From Austwickia chelonae (GTDB lineage: Bacteria > Actinomycetota > Actinomycetes > Actinomycetales > Dermatophilaceae), in contig NZ_CP031447.1 in the NCBI RefSeq assembly GCF_003391095.1, positions 2,418,001-2,482,000 of the forward strand: a stretch of DNA of 64,000 nt, given 5' to 3'. Positions 19,264 through 28,443 of this stretch are shown here, piece by piece. The position numbers and the translations under genes are program-made. The stretch's first letter is position 1. Every line of letters begins with the position of its first letter. Below the pieces are notes generated by a model, which saw only the letters and a program-made list of their open reading frames with translations, did not search any database and was not told where the DNA came from.

Positions 19264-20052
19264 ATGCCCCAGGCCGCCCCCACCGGAACCGTGCTCCTCA
19301 TCGGCGGCACCGGCGAGGCACGCCGACTCGCCGACCTCCTCCACGACTCCGGCATCCCCTTCCTGTCCTCCTTGGCCGGCGTGGTCTCCGACCCCCGTCT
19401 GCCGGTGGGCCAGGTCCGTCTCGGCGGCTTCGGTGGCGCCGACGGTCTGACCGAATACCTTCGCGAGCAGCACATCAGCGCCGTCGTCGACGCCACTCAT
19501 CCCTTCGCCTCGACCATCACCCGGAATGCCACCACCGCCTGCTCCGCCACAGGAATCCCCTTCCTGCGGCTCCAACGACCCAGCTGGGTCGGCTACCCCG
19601 GCGCACCCGGGTGGACCTGGGTGGCCGACCACCCCGGCGCAGCCGAGGAACTCTCCCGGATCACCGGTCCGATCTTCCTGACCACCGGGCGAAACACCCT
19701 GCGGCACTTCGTTTCCTGTCCGCCGATCGCTGCGGCACCGGTTCTGGTGCGTCTCGTCGAACCCCCGGACATCGACCTACCCGCCAGCTGGACGGTGCTG
19801 CGCAACCGCGGACCCTTCACCTACCAGGACGAGGTCGACCTCATGCAGGAACACCAGATCGCCGTGCTGGCCACCAAGGACTCCGGCGGACAGCTCACCG
19901 CAGCCAAACTCGACGCCGCCGACCACCTGGGCATCCCCGTGGTCATCGTGCATCGGCCGGCCCTGCCCCCCGAGGTGGACGTCGTCGACGACGTCGCCGC
20001 AGCCCAGGAGTGGCTCTTCCGAGCTACGGCGCCCCGCACCGCCAGCAGATGA
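19264..20052 (+). CDS. cobK: Precorrin-6A reductase
   Basis: A 262-residue NADPH-dependent reductase of corrin-ring synthesis (precorrin-6A to dihydro-precorrin-6). Family features are LLIGGTGEARRLADLL at the N-terminus, VVDATHPFASTITRNA, the conserved FLTTGRNTL and LATKDSGGQLTAAKLDAA. The start was set at ATG 19264: homology begins just after it, and a TACGAT -10-like box ends 7 bp upstream, suggesting a leaderless or very short-leader message. In-frame ATGs at 19255 and 19204 are less likely. It converges with cobA with a 22-bp gap. Confidence 0.9.
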   Translation: MPQAAPTGTVLLIGGTGEARRLADLLHDSGIPFLSSLAGVVSDPRLPVGQVRLGGFGGADGLTEYLREQHISAVVDATHPFASTITRNATTACSATGIPFLRLQRPSWVGYPGAPGWTWVADHPGAAEELSRITGPIFLTTGRNTLRHFVSCPPIAAAPVLVRLVEPPDIDLPASWTVLRNRGPFTYQDEVDLMQEHQIAVLATKDSGGQLTAAKLDAADHLGIPVVIVHRPALPPEVDVVDDVAAAQEWLFRATAPRTASR

Positions 20053-20074
20053 ACCTCCGCTCACGCGCCCGGCC

Positions 20075-21094
20075 TCATCCCTGAGCGGCAACGGCCTCCA
20101 CAGCCACGGACAGCAGGTCCATCCCGGCCACCTCACCGATCACCGTCACGGCAGGAGCGCCCAGTCCGGCTTCAGCCACTGCTGCGGCCAGACCAGCCAC
20201 CGTGGAACGCACCACTCGCATCGTCGGCAGCGCGGCATCGGCGATGGTCGCCGCCGGAGTGTCCGCAGACATCCCTGCTCGTACCAACTCGTCGGTGATC
20301 TGCGGCAAGGCGTGCATCCCCATCAGGATCACCAGGGTGGTACCGCACCGAGCCAATGCCGCCCAGTCCACGGAGGAACGCACGTCACCGGGCGGAACAT
20401 GCCCGGAGACCACTGTCACCCCTTGAGAGAGCGAACGGTGGGTCACCGGCACTCCGGCCAACGCCGGACCGGCGATCGCCGAGGACACTCCCGGTACGAT
20501 CCGCACCGGCACCCCCCGCTCGCGGCAGGCCAGGGCTTCTTCCCCGCCGCGGCCGAAGACGAAGTTGTCACCTCCCTTGAAACGCACCACCCTGCGGCCG
20601 GCCTGGGCGTGCTCGATCAGCAATTCGTTGATCCGCTCCTGCGGGGTGTACTCCCCCCGCGGGATCTTGCCGACGTCGATCAGCACGGCCTCCGGTGGTG
20701 CTTCCGCGAGTGCGGCCAGCGGAGCCAGCCGGTCGTAGATCACGACGTCGGCGGCTCGCAGCTCGGCCAGGGCGGCTACGGTCAGCAGGTCGGGGTCACC
20801 GGGTCCGCCACCCACCAGGACCACTTCGCCGTGGGTCCGCGGCGCAGGTTCCGTCTCTTGTGCTCGTTCGCGGCAGGAGATCACCAGGTCGTAGGCGGCG
20901 TGGTCTGCGTGGGTGCACAGGGTGACGAGCCCCCGTTGGGCGAGGTCCCTCAGAGAGGTCGTCGCGTCATCGGCAGCCACCTCGACCTGGGCTCCGGCAG
21001 CCAGGAGTCGGTGTGCCATGGCGGGGAGTTCGGGCCCCGACCCGGTGAGGAGTACCCGCCTTCCGGAGACTTCCAGGTGAAGTGAGCCGGTCAC
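20075..21094 (-). CDS. cobA: Uroporphyrinogen-III C-methyltransferase (CobA) with short CysG-like N-terminal domain
   Basis: A 339-residue SAM-dependent methylase that makes precorrin-2 from uroporphyrinogen III, the branch point to corrins and siroheme. The SUMT domain starts with VVLVGGGPGDPDLLTVAAL (about residues 91-109) and contains VIYDRLAP, GEYTPQERIN and RFKGGDNFVFGRGGEE. About 90 residues before it look like a shortened CysG-type Rossmann fold (RRVLLTGSGPE), too short for a full dehydrogenase/ferrochelatase. The GTG start at 21094 overlaps the cobO stop (GTGA). It is the last gene of the chlID-cobO-cobA operon. Confidence 0.9.
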   Translation of the reverse strand: MTGSLHLEVSGRRVLLTGSGPELPAMAHRLLAAGAQVEVAADDATTSLRDLAQRGLVTLCTHADHAAYDLVISCRERAQETEPAPRTHGEVVLVGGGPGDPDLLTVAALAELRAADVVIYDRLAPLAALAEAPPEAVLIDVGKIPRGEYTPQERINELLIEHAQAGRRVVRFKGGDNFVFGRGGEEALACRERGVPVRIVPGVSSAIAGPALAGVPVTHRSLSQGVTVVSGHVPPGDVRSSVDWAALARCGTTLVILMGMHALPQITDELVRAGMSADTPAATIADAALPTMRVVRSTVAGLAAAVAEAGLGAPAVTVIGEVAGMDLLSVAVEAVAAQG

Positions 21095-21702
21095 CACTCG
21101 ATCCCCTTCTGGCCTTTCTGCCCTTCGTCGAAGGGGTGTTTGATCTTGGTCATCTCCGTCACGAGTTGCGCGATCTCCAGGACGGGTTCGGGGCAGCGAC
21201 GGCCGGTGATGACGACATGTTGGTGGCCGGGGCGTTCCTGCAGGGTGGTGACCACGTCGTCGACGTCGATCCATCCCCAGGCCATGGGGTAGGTGAATTC
21301 GTCGAGGACGTACAGCTGGTGGGTCTGGGCGGCGATCCGGCGTTTCACTTCCGTCCAGCCTTCTGCGGCAGCGGCGGCGTGGTCGACCTCGCTGCCTTCT
21401 TTACGGGTCCAGGACCAACCCGAGCCCATCTTGTGCCATTCGACAGGGCCACCTTCGCCGGTCTGTTCGTGTACCCGGTGCAGGGTCTCGAAGACGCTCT
21501 GTTCGCCGATCCGCCATTTCGCGCTCTTCACGAACTGGAAGATCCCGATCGACCATCCTTGGTTCCAGCCACGCATCGCCATGCCGAAAGCGGCGGTCGA
21601 TTTGCCTTTTCCCTCGCCGGTGTTCACGGCCAGGATCGGGCGGTGGCGCCTCTCCCGCGTCGTCAACCCGTCCTTGGGGTCGACGACGATCTGCCCCTTC
21701 AT
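21091..21702 (-). CDS. cobO: Cob(I)yrinic acid a,c-diamide adenosyltransferase
   Basis: A 203-residue corrinoid adenosyltransferase of the CobO/BtuR type. The P-loop NTGEGKGKST is at residues 27-36, followed by MRGWNQGWSIGIFQF and the family-typical YVLDEFTYPMAWGWID and ITGRRCPEPVLEIA. It attaches the 5'-deoxyadenosyl group from ATP to cobalt. Length is normal. The start ATG overlaps the chlID stop (TGATG), and the end overlaps the cobA start. Confidence 0.95.
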   Translation of the reverse strand: MKGQIVVDPKDGLTTRERRHRPILAVNTGEGKGKSTAAFGMAMRGWNQGWSIGIFQFVKSAKWRIGEQSVFETLHRVHEQTGEGGPVEWHKMGSGWSWTRKEGSEVDHAAAAAEGWTEVKRRIAAQTHQLYVLDEFTYPMAWGWIDVDDVVTTLQERPGHQHVVITGRRCPEPVLEIAQLVTEMTKIKHPFDEGQKGQKGIEW

Positions 21703-23921
21703 CAGGCGACATCCTTTCTACTGACGTGGCTCCGTGGAGCCCCCGGGTGACGCTGCTCGTCGGCCCGGGCATGACGGTCACGAGTGTGTTCGTGGACCAC
21801 GTTCACGATGGCATTCGCCGCGACCTCGTCGAGGCGCAGGTATTGCGCGTCCAGGTGGGCGGCGAGGCTGGCTGCCATTCCCAGGCGGACCCGTCCCGAT
21901 TCGCAGTCGACCACCACGGTGTCGATCTGGGCGGCGCGTAGCTGGTCGGCGACGGCTTGGGCTCGGGGGCGGGCGTCTCGTCCGGAGGTGGCCCGGCCGT
22001 CGGTGACGACGACCAGCAGTGGGCGTCGGTGCGGGTCGCGGAGCCGTTCGAGGGCCAGGACCCGTCCGGCTTCGAGGAGCCCTTCGGCGAGGGGGGTCCG
22101 TCCGCCGTGGGGAAGGTCGGCCAGGCGGCGGGCGGCGATGTCGACCGACGAGGTGGGTGGCAGGACGAGTTCTGCGTCGTCGCCGCGGAAGGTGATCAGA
22201 CCGACCTTGTCGCGGCGCTGGTAGGCGTCGAGCAGGAGCGCGAGAACGGCACCTTTGACGGCGCTCATCCGTTTCCGGGCCGCCATCGATCCCGAGGCGT
22301 CGACGGCGAGGAGGACCAGGTTCGATTCGCGGCCTTCGGTGCGGGACCGGCGGACGTCCTCACGGTGGAGGACGAGGGCGTCGCCTTCGCCGCGGCCTCG
22401 GCGGGGTTGGTGGGGTGCGGCGGCCCGGATCGTGGCGGGCAGGTGGATGCCTCCGACACCGGGAGCTTGCCGGGCCTGGTCGCCTGAGCCCGGGGCCACA
22501 CCGATCACTTTGCCGACGCCGGTCAGGGCGCGGCTTCGTTTTCCGGCGGTTCCTCGTCCGGTGCCGCGGGCGGTCATCAGGCGGGCGCGGAAGGGGGCGT
22601 CGGGGACGGCGGTGCCCTGCGCGGTAGCGGCGCCCGGGACCGGGGTGTCCGTGGCGGGGGTCTCGGTGTCGCCGGGGTTCTCGGCGGTCGCGGAGGCTGG
22701 TTCGACGGACGGGTTTTCCTGGTGGGAGGCGTCCGTGCTCTGGGGTCCGTCTCCGGCGCGGGGCGCGGCCGGGGCGGGGTTCTTCTCCGCGTTGTCGGCT
22801 TCCGGTCCGGTGTCGGCTTCCGGTCCGGTGTCGGCGGGGTCGTCCTGCGGAGGTTGCGGGCCATGGCCGTCGGGGTCGTCCTGCGGGTCTTCGGGCTCGT
22901 CCGGTCCCAAGAGTTGTTCGAGGAGGTCTTCGTCCAGGCCGGGGGCGTCGAAGGGGTTGCGGCGGCGACGGTGTGGGAGTGCCAGCCGGGCAGCAGCCCG
23001 AATGTCCTCTCTGGTCACGGTGTCTCGTCCGGCCCAGGCTGCATGAGCGATCGCGGCACGGGCGGTGACCAGATCGGCACGCATCCCGTCGACGTCGAAG
23101 CCGGAACAGACCCGGGCGATGGTCAGGAGGGCGCTGTCGCCGAGACGGACTCGGGCGACGGCTTGTTGGGCGGTGGCGATCCGGTGGCGCAAGTCCGTCT
23201 GGGCGTCGGCGTAGCGGCGGGTGAAGCCGTCGGGGTCGGCGTCGAAGGCCATCCGTCGGCGGACGACCTCGACCCGGACGGCGGGTTCCCGGGGTGCGCT
23301 GACCTCGGCGGTGAGCCCGAAGCGGTCGAGCAGTTGGGGTCGCAGTTCGCCTTCTTCTGGATTCATCGTGCCGATGAGCATGAGGCGGGCGGCGTGGCTG
23401 AGGGATACACCTTCGCGTTCGACGGTGCAGCGGCCCATGGCAGCGGCGTCGAGGAGGAGGTCGACCAGGTGGTCGTGCAGCAGGTTGACCTCGTCGACGT
23501 AGAGGATGCCGCGGTGGGCGGCGGCCAGCAGACCTGGTTCGAAGGCGGTGCGGCCTTCACCGAGTGCTTGTTCGAGGTCGAGGGAGCCCAGGACGCGGTC
23601 CTCGGTGGCGCCGACGGGTAGTTCGACGAGCCGGGCGGGTCGGGTGGTGGTGCGGTCGGGGGCATCGGGCCCGGTGTGCGCCGGGTGGGGGCCGTCCGGG
23701 CATCGCGGATCGGGTTCCGCGGGGTCGCAGGCGAATCGGCAACCGGTGATGACGTCCTGGTCTGGCAGGAGGGCGGCGAGCCCGCGGACGGCGGTGGATT
23801 TCGCGGTGCCCTTTTCGCCGCGGACGAGGACCCCGCCGATCTCCGGGGAGATCGCGCACAGGGTCAGGGCCAGGGTCATGTCGTCGGCGCCGACGACGGC
23901 GGCGAAGGGGTAGGTCGTCAT
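21702..23921 (-). CDS. Fused ChlI/ChlD-type chelatase subunit (probable cobaltochelatase partner)
   Basis: A 739-residue fusion. The N-terminal AAA+ part resembles magnesium-chelatase subunit I (Walker A GEKGTAKST at 35-43, then GILYVDEVNLL and LIGTMNPEEGELRPQLLDR). A long Pro/Asp/Glu/Thr-rich linker lies at about 345-450. The C-terminal VWA domain has the MIDAS motif DASGSMAA near residue 541 and the later VVTDGRAT. Such proteins energise metal insertion with a large CobN/ChlH-type subunit. The operon partners cobO and cobA, the upstream cobalamin riboswitch and a cobN gene in this window favour cobalt. The start at 23921 has a GGAGG site; the frame is open further upstream. Confidence 0.9.
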   Translation of the reverse strand: MTTYPFAAVVGADDMTLALTLCAISPEIGGVLVRGEKGTAKSTAVRGLAALLPDQDVITGCRFACDPAEPDPRCPDGPHPAHTGPDAPDRTTTRPARLVELPVGATEDRVLGSLDLEQALGEGRTAFEPGLLAAAHRGILYVDEVNLLHDHLVDLLLDAAAMGRCTVEREGVSLSHAARLMLIGTMNPEEGELRPQLLDRFGLTAEVSAPREPAVRVEVVRRRMAFDADPDGFTRRYADAQTDLRHRIATAQQAVARVRLGDSALLTIARVCSGFDVDGMRADLVTARAAIAHAAWAGRDTVTREDIRAAARLALPHRRRRNPFDAPGLDEDLLEQLLGPDEPEDPQDDPDGHGPQPPQDDPADTGPEADTGPEADNAEKNPAPAAPRAGDGPQSTDASHQENPSVEPASATAENPGDTETPATDTPVPGAATAQGTAVPDAPFRARLMTARGTGRGTAGKRSRALTGVGKVIGVAPGSGDQARQAPGVGGIHLPATIRAAAPHQPRRGRGEGDALVLHREDVRRSRTEGRESNLVLLAVDASGSMAARKRMSAVKGAVLALLLDAYQRRDKVGLITFRGDDAELVLPPTSSVDIAARRLADLPHGGRTPLAEGLLEAGRVLALERLRDPHRRPLLVVVTDGRATSGRDARPRAQAVADQLRAAQIDTVVVDCESGRVRLGMAASLAAHLDAQYLRLDEVAANAIVNVVHEHTRDRHARADEQRHPGAPRSHVSRKDVA

Positions 23922-23984
23922 ACCGGGCCTCCTGCGGGTGCCTCGCCCGCTCTGGTTCGGGCCGGAGACGGGTGACATCTCCGG

Positions 23985-24090
23985 CAGCGGGATAGACGTC
24001 CTGACTCACGGCGTCGAGCTACCGTTCACAGTGGCGGGACCGTTCCGGATTCGCACCGGATTCCTCCACCCTCGCCGTGGCGATTCTCGC
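23985..24090 (-). promoter_or_regulatory. Cobalamin riboswitch upstream of chlID-cobO-cobA
   Basis: Read on the minus strand, the region shows the conserved order of a cobalamin (B12) riboswitch: GGAATCCGGTGCGAATCC, then GGTCCCGCCACTGTGA, then GTGAGTCAGGAC. It ends about 60 nt before the chlID start. It should lower expression of the operon when adenosylcobalamin is plentiful. The limits are approximate, set by eye. Confidence 0.9.
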
Positions 24091-24095
24091 ATGAC

Positions 24096-24112
24096 GCCGA
24101 CAGGTTGTCGGC
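24096..24112. terminator. Possible small hairpin after marR
   Basis: A perfect 7-bp hairpin, GCCGACA-GGT-TGTCGGC, lies just past the riboswitch side of the marR-chlID gap. It may end the marR message. Confidence 0.35.
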
Positions 24113-24205
24113 ATCGTCAGTGGCAGCGGGCCCGTGGTCGGGTCGGTGGCTGCCGGTCGGGTCGTGTTCTGCGTTGTCGATCGGGGGCGTGTCCGCTCGG
24201 GGTGG

Positions 24206-24637
24206 TCACTCGGCGAGGTCGGCGGCCAGGACGATGGCGAGGCGGTCGACCAGGCCGGTCAGGGTGCGCAGCTCGTCCGGGTCCATCCCGGTGAACCGGC
24301 GACGGTCGGCGGCGGTGACGGCTTCGCGGGCGCGGCCCAGGGTGGCGCGCCCTTCGTCGGTCAGTTGGACGAGGACGAGTCGTTGGTCGTCGCCGTGGCT
24401 GCCGGTACGGATCATTCCGACGTTCTCCAGGCGGGCGACAACCCGCGAGGTGTTGCCCCGGGTGCAGAGCATCCGTTCGGCGAGTCGGCTGACGGGCAGT
24501 CCCTCGTCCGGCCCGTCGTCGAGGGTGCGGAGCATGGCGTACTGGGTGGTGGTGACGGCTTGGGCGGACAGGGCCCGTCGTTCTCCGTCGTCGAGGAGGA
24601 CGTACACCCGTTGCAGTTGTCGGGCCAGATCGGTCAT
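24206..24637 (-). CDS. MarR-family transcriptional regulator
   Basis: A 143-residue winged-helix regulator. The DNA-binding core runs from about residue 30 to 100 (TTQYAMLRTL, then SRLAERMLCTRGNTSRVVARLE, then the wing with GDDQRLVLVQLTDEG), flanked by helices for dimerisation. It is divergent from the CGTase-like gene across a 189-bp gap that holds a perfect palindrome, so it likely controls that operon, itself, or both. The ligand is unknown. The start ATG follows CAGGAG. Confidence 0.88.
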   Translation of the reverse strand: MTDLARQLQRVYVLLDDGERRALSAQAVTTTQYAMLRTLDDGPDEGLPVSRLAERMLCTRGNTSRVVARLENVGMIRTGSHGDDQRLVLVQLTDEGRATLGRAREAVTAADRRRFTGMDPDELRTLTGLVDRLAIVLAADLAE

Positions 24638-24738
24638 GGGCCGCTCCTGGATGCGTGGGGGGACGGCCGACGCGCGGATCCGGTGAGCGCGAAATCGTGG
24701 ACGGGACGGGCCGGTCGTGCCTATCGTGCTTTTGGTGA

Positions 24739-24754
24739 CTAGTAATCAAACTAG
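24739..24754. promoter_or_regulatory. Candidate MarR operator between marR and the CGTase-like gene
   Basis: A perfect inverted repeat, CTAGT-AATCAA-ACTAG, lies in the divergent intergenic region in the most AT-rich stretch. Size and symmetry fit MarR-family half-sites. On the minus strand the TAGTTTGATTACTAG stretch could also include the marR -10 region. Confidence 0.5.
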
Positions 24755-24826
24755 CATCACGGCATTTCCGCCGACACGGCAGCGACCGAGTCCCCACCGG
24801 CCGCCCTCCTCCGAGGAGCAGCTCCC

Positions 24827-27076
24827 ATGCCTCACCGTCGCGTCCCCCACCTCCTGATCACCCTCTGTCTCGGCGCGACCGGGCTGACCGCCGTCACCAC
24901 ACAGGCCGCCCAACCCGCCACGGACGGGCCCGACCGCAGCGCTTCCGCGCGCGCCACCGAAAGCCACCGTCGCATCGGCGACACCCTCGCCGACGACCTG
25001 ACCGGGTCGGTCATCTACCAGGTCGTCACCGACCGCTTCGCCAATGCCGACCCCACCAACGACGCCCCGGCCGCCAGCCCCGGCACCGCCAGCCCCGACA
25101 GATCCAACTGGCGGCTCTACTGGGGCGGCGACTTCGCCGGAGTCGCCGCGCGCATCCCCTACCTGAAAGGGCTCGGAGTCGGCGCCCTGTGGATCTCACC
25201 GCCGGTCCAGAACATCCCGGTGTCCGTGCCCGCCAAACCGACCCCGATGGCCGGCTACCACGGCTACTGGGGCATGGACTTCTTCGCCCCCGACCCCCAC
25301 TTCGGCTCCTGGCAGGACTTCGACCGGATGGTCGCCACCGCCCACGACGCCGGGATCAAGATCATCATGGACTGGGCCCCCAATCACACCAGCCCCGCCG
25401 ATGTCGCCGACAGCTCGTACGGCGTCGCCGGACGCCTCCAACGCGCAGGGCAGACCCTGGCCACGTACCACGACGACCCCGAAGGGTACTTCCACCACCA
25501 CGGTGGCATCACCGACTACCAGGACCTCTACCAGGCCCAGTACCGCAATCTTTTCGACCTGGCCGACCTCGCGCAGGAAAAACCCCAGGTGACCACCTAC
25601 CTGAAGGAGGCCGTCGACACCTGGCTGGCCCACGGCGTCGACGCCATCCGGATGGACGCCGTCAAACACATGCCCAGCGGATGGCTCACCGGATACACCA
25701 ACCACATCCAGTCGCACCGAGGCACCTTCGTCTTCGGCGAATGGGCCGACCCGTCCTCCTCCCCCTTGTGGAAGGACCAGGTCACCTTCGCGAACACCAG
25801 CGGGATGTCCCTGCAGAACTTCGACCTCAACTCCGCCCTGCGTGCCGGTTTCGCCGAGGGACGATCCCTACGGGCACTGGACGCGACCGTCTCCCGACAG
25901 CAGTCGTCCTTCACCTATCCGCACACCCTGATCAACTTCGTCGACAGTCAGGACATCCCCCGTTTCCTGTCGATCAATCCGGACACCTCGCTGCTCGACC
26001 AGGCCACCGTCGCCGCGATGACCCTGCCGGGTATCCCGTCGATCTACTACGGCGACGAGTCCTATCTCCATGACGACGCCACGAACCCCTTCGGCCAGGT
26101 CGGTGGCGACCCGTACAACCGGCCCATGATGGCCGGGTTCGACCAGGGCACCCGCAATGCTGCGATCGTCCGGAAGCTGTCCGAACTCCGCCGGAACAAC
26201 CCCGCACTCCGTTTCGGGCGCTCGACCCAACGATGGCTGGACGACGACATCTACGTCTACGAACGACGCTTCGCCGGGAACACCGCCCTCGTCGCCGTCA
26301 ACAAGAGCCGGACCGAAGAACGACTGCTCTCCGGGCTACGCACCGCACTACCGCCCGGGCAGCACCCCGACCGTCTCGGCGGACAGCTCGGCGGAGGCAC
26401 CCTCACCGTCATCGGCGACGGCGACGGCGACGGCGACCAGGACCATCCCACCGGTGAATACGTCCTGCGCCCCGGGCAAGCCGCCGTCTGGGCCGTCACC
26501 GCGCAGGACCCCGACGGCCCGCAGATCGGCAGCATCGGCCCCACCGCCGGGCACGCCGGCAGCCGCACCGCCCTGACCGGGATCGGTTTCGGCCAGGACC
26601 ACGGCCAGGTCACCGTCGGTGGACGCCCCGCCACCGTGAACTCGTGGGCCCCCCACCGGATCGAGGTCGTCCTGCCCGACGGGGTCGCTCCCGGGCAGAG
26701 CACGGTCGAGGTCAAGGATACTCAGGGCCGCGGCGGGAACAGCATCCCGTATCTCGTCCGCACCGGACCACTCACCCCGGTGACCGTCACCGTGACCGGT
26801 GCGCCCCTCGGCCCCGGCGACCAGCTCTTCCTCACCGGTGATGTCGCCGAGCTGGGCTCCTGGAGCACCGACCCTCCGGCCTGCCCCGGGCCGATGCTCT
26901 CCCCCGGTGACGGCAGCCGGACGCTGATGGTCGCGCTGCCTGCCGGACGCCATGTCGAGTTCAAAGCCGTCGTCCGCCGCCCGGACGGCTCCCTCACCTG
27001 GGAGAGCGGGGAGAACCACCGCTACGACGTGCCGACGAGCGCGACCGGAAGCAGCACCATCGCCTTCCGGCGTTGA
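24827..27076 (+). CDS. Secreted CGTase-like GH13 alpha-glucanotransferase/amylase with CBM20
   Basis: A 749-residue exported enzyme. A signal peptide is visible at residues 1-28 (twin Arg, hydrophobic core, TQAAQPA end). The GH13 catalytic domain has its nucleophile Asp277 in IRMDAVKHM, acid/base Glu305 in FGEW and Asp373 in FVDSQD. A C-domain follows, then an IPT/TIG-like D domain (about 565-645) and a C-terminal CBM20 starch-binding domain (about 650-749). This A/B-C-D-E order and motifs such as YHGYWGMDFF and NLFDLADLAQ are those of cyclodextrin glucanotransferases; a plain or maltogenic amylase remains possible. It is the first gene of the sugar operon, and its ATG follows GAGGAG. Confidence 0.85.
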   Translation: MPHRRVPHLLITLCLGATGLTAVTTQAAQPATDGPDRSASARATESHRRIGDTLADDLTGSVIYQVVTDRFANADPTNDAPAASPGTASPDRSNWRLYWGGDFAGVAARIPYLKGLGVGALWISPPVQNIPVSVPAKPTPMAGYHGYWGMDFFAPDPHFGSWQDFDRMVATAHDAGIKIIMDWAPNHTSPADVADSSYGVAGRLQRAGQTLATYHDDPEGYFHHHGGITDYQDLYQAQYRNLFDLADLAQEKPQVTTYLKEAVDTWLAHGVDAIRMDAVKHMPSGWLTGYTNHIQSHRGTFVFGEWADPSSSPLWKDQVTFANTSGMSLQNFDLNSALRAGFAEGRSLRALDATVSRQQSSFTYPHTLINFVDSQDIPRFLSINPDTSLLDQATVAAMTLPGIPSIYYGDESYLHDDATNPFGQVGGDPYNRPMMAGFDQGTRNAAIVRKLSELRRNNPALRFGRSTQRWLDDDIYVYERRFAGNTALVAVNKSRTEERLLSGLRTALPPGQHPDRLGGQLGGGTLTVIGDGDGDGDQDHPTGEYVLRPGQAAVWAVTAQDPDGPQIGSIGPTAGHAGSRTALTGIGFGQDHGQVTVGGRPATVNSWAPHRIEVVLPDGVAPGQSTVEVKDTQGRGGNSIPYLVRTGPLTPVTVTVTGAPLGPGDQLFLTGDVAELGSWSTDPPACPGPMLSPGDGSRTLMVALPAGRHVEFKAVVRRPDGSLTWESGENHRYDVPTSATGSSTIAFRR

Positions 27077-27144
27077 GCACCACCGCCCCACACCGCACGA
27101 CGAACGGAACAGCACAGCACACCACCCCTCGAAGGACGAAAACC

Positions 27145-28443
27145 ATGCATGCACGCAGCAGCGCCGCTGCCATCACCCTGACCGCTCTGATCCTGGGCGT
27201 CTCCGCCTGCGGCGGAAACAGCCGGCAATCTGCCGGTGGGAACGAGACCCACACCGGGTCGACCACGCCCGCCCAGCTGTCCACCAAGGACCCTGCCCGG
27301 GACGCCGACGCCGACCTGGTCATCTGGTGCGACAACCAACGCGCCCCCGTGATCGCCGGCTTCGCCAAGAAGTTCGCCGACGAGCAGAAGATCAAGGTCG
27401 CCGTGCAGGTCGCCACCGACGTCCGCCAGGCCTTCACCGACGCCACCAAGGTCGGCAAAGGCCCCGACATCGTCGTCGGCCCGCACGACCTGGTCGGCCC
27501 CTTCGTCCAGAATGCCGTCGTCAAACCGGTGAACCTCTCCCCCGACACGGTGCGCAGGTTCAACCCCGACGCCATCGCCGGGGCCACCTTCGGCGGCCAG
27601 CTCTACGGCACGCCGTACGCCGTGGAGAACATCGCCCTGGTCCGCAACACCACCCTGGCGCCGGAGGCCCCGGCCACCGTCGACGACCTGGTCGCCCACG
27701 GCAAGAAAGTCGTCGCCGACGGTCGGGCCAAGATGCCGCTGATCCACGTGGTCGGCAAGGTCGGTGACGCCTACTACGTCTACCCGTGGCTCGCCGCGTA
27801 CGGCGGTGGCTTCTTCGAACGCAAGGACAACGGCGAGTACGACCCGGCCAAGCTGACCGTCGCCAGCCCGGGTGCGATCAAGGGTGCCCAGCTCCTGGCC
27901 CGCCTGGGGCAGGAGAAGGTCCTGTCCACCAATGTCGCCGGGGAGAACGCCGACGCCCTCTTCGACGCCGGCGACGCGCCGTACTTCATCACCGGCCCCT
28001 GGTCGATCGACAAGGCGAAGAAAGCCGGCATCAAGTACGCCATCAGTAACCTTCCGGTCGCTCCCGGCGGAGAATCCCTGAAATCGCTGCTCGGCGTCCA
28101 GCTGTTCTACGTCTCGGCCAAGGCGAAGAACTCCGCCGTCGCCGAAGAGTTCGTGACCTCCTTCGTGCCCCGCAAGGAGACCCAGATCGGGCTCTTCGAC
28201 GCCGGGCGACGCCCGCCGGCCCTGACCGAGGCCTACGAGGAGATCGCCCGACGTGACCCCGACGTCAAGGCCTGGCACGAGGCCGCCCGTGGCGGAGCCC
28301 CCATGCCGAACATCCCTGCCATGAACGCCGTCTGGGGCCCGCTCGGCCAGGCCTCGGCCGATGTCATCTCCGGCGCGGCCCAGCCCGCGGAACGCTTCGC
28401 CGCCGCCGCCACGGAGATCAGCACCGCGATCGCCCCACGCTGA
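27145..28443 (+). CDS. Maltodextrin/cyclodextrin ABC transporter substrate-binding lipoprotein
   Basis: A 432-residue binding protein of the MalE type. A lipoprotein signal ends in LGVSACGGN, with the lipidated Cys at about residue 20, so it is anchored outside the membrane. The mature part shows solute-binding-family-1 features (GPDIVVGPHDLVGPFVQNA, YGTPYAVENIALVRN, YFITGPWSIDKAKKAGI). The context between a CGTase-like enzyme and two MalF/MalG-like permeases suggests malto- or cyclo-oligosaccharides. The start at 27145 follows GAAGGA; the permease ATG overlaps its stop by 1 nt. Confidence 0.9.
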   Translation: MHARSSAAAITLTALILGVSACGGNSRQSAGGNETHTGSTTPAQLSTKDPARDADADLVIWCDNQRAPVIAGFAKKFADEQKIKVAVQVATDVRQAFTDATKVGKGPDIVVGPHDLVGPFVQNAVVKPVNLSPDTVRRFNPDAIAGATFGGQLYGTPYAVENIALVRNTTLAPEAPATVDDLVAHGKKVVADGRAKMPLIHVVGKVGDAYYVYPWLAAYGGGFFERKDNGEYDPAKLTVASPGAIKGAQLLARLGQEKVLSTNVAGENADALFDAGDAPYFITGPWSIDKAKKAGIKYAISNLPVAPGGESLKSLLGVQLFYVSAKAKNSAVAEEFVTSFVPRKETQIGLFDAGRRPPALTEAYEEIARRDPDVKAWHEAARGGAPMPNIPAMNAVWGPLGQASADVISGAAQPAERFAAAATEISTAIAPR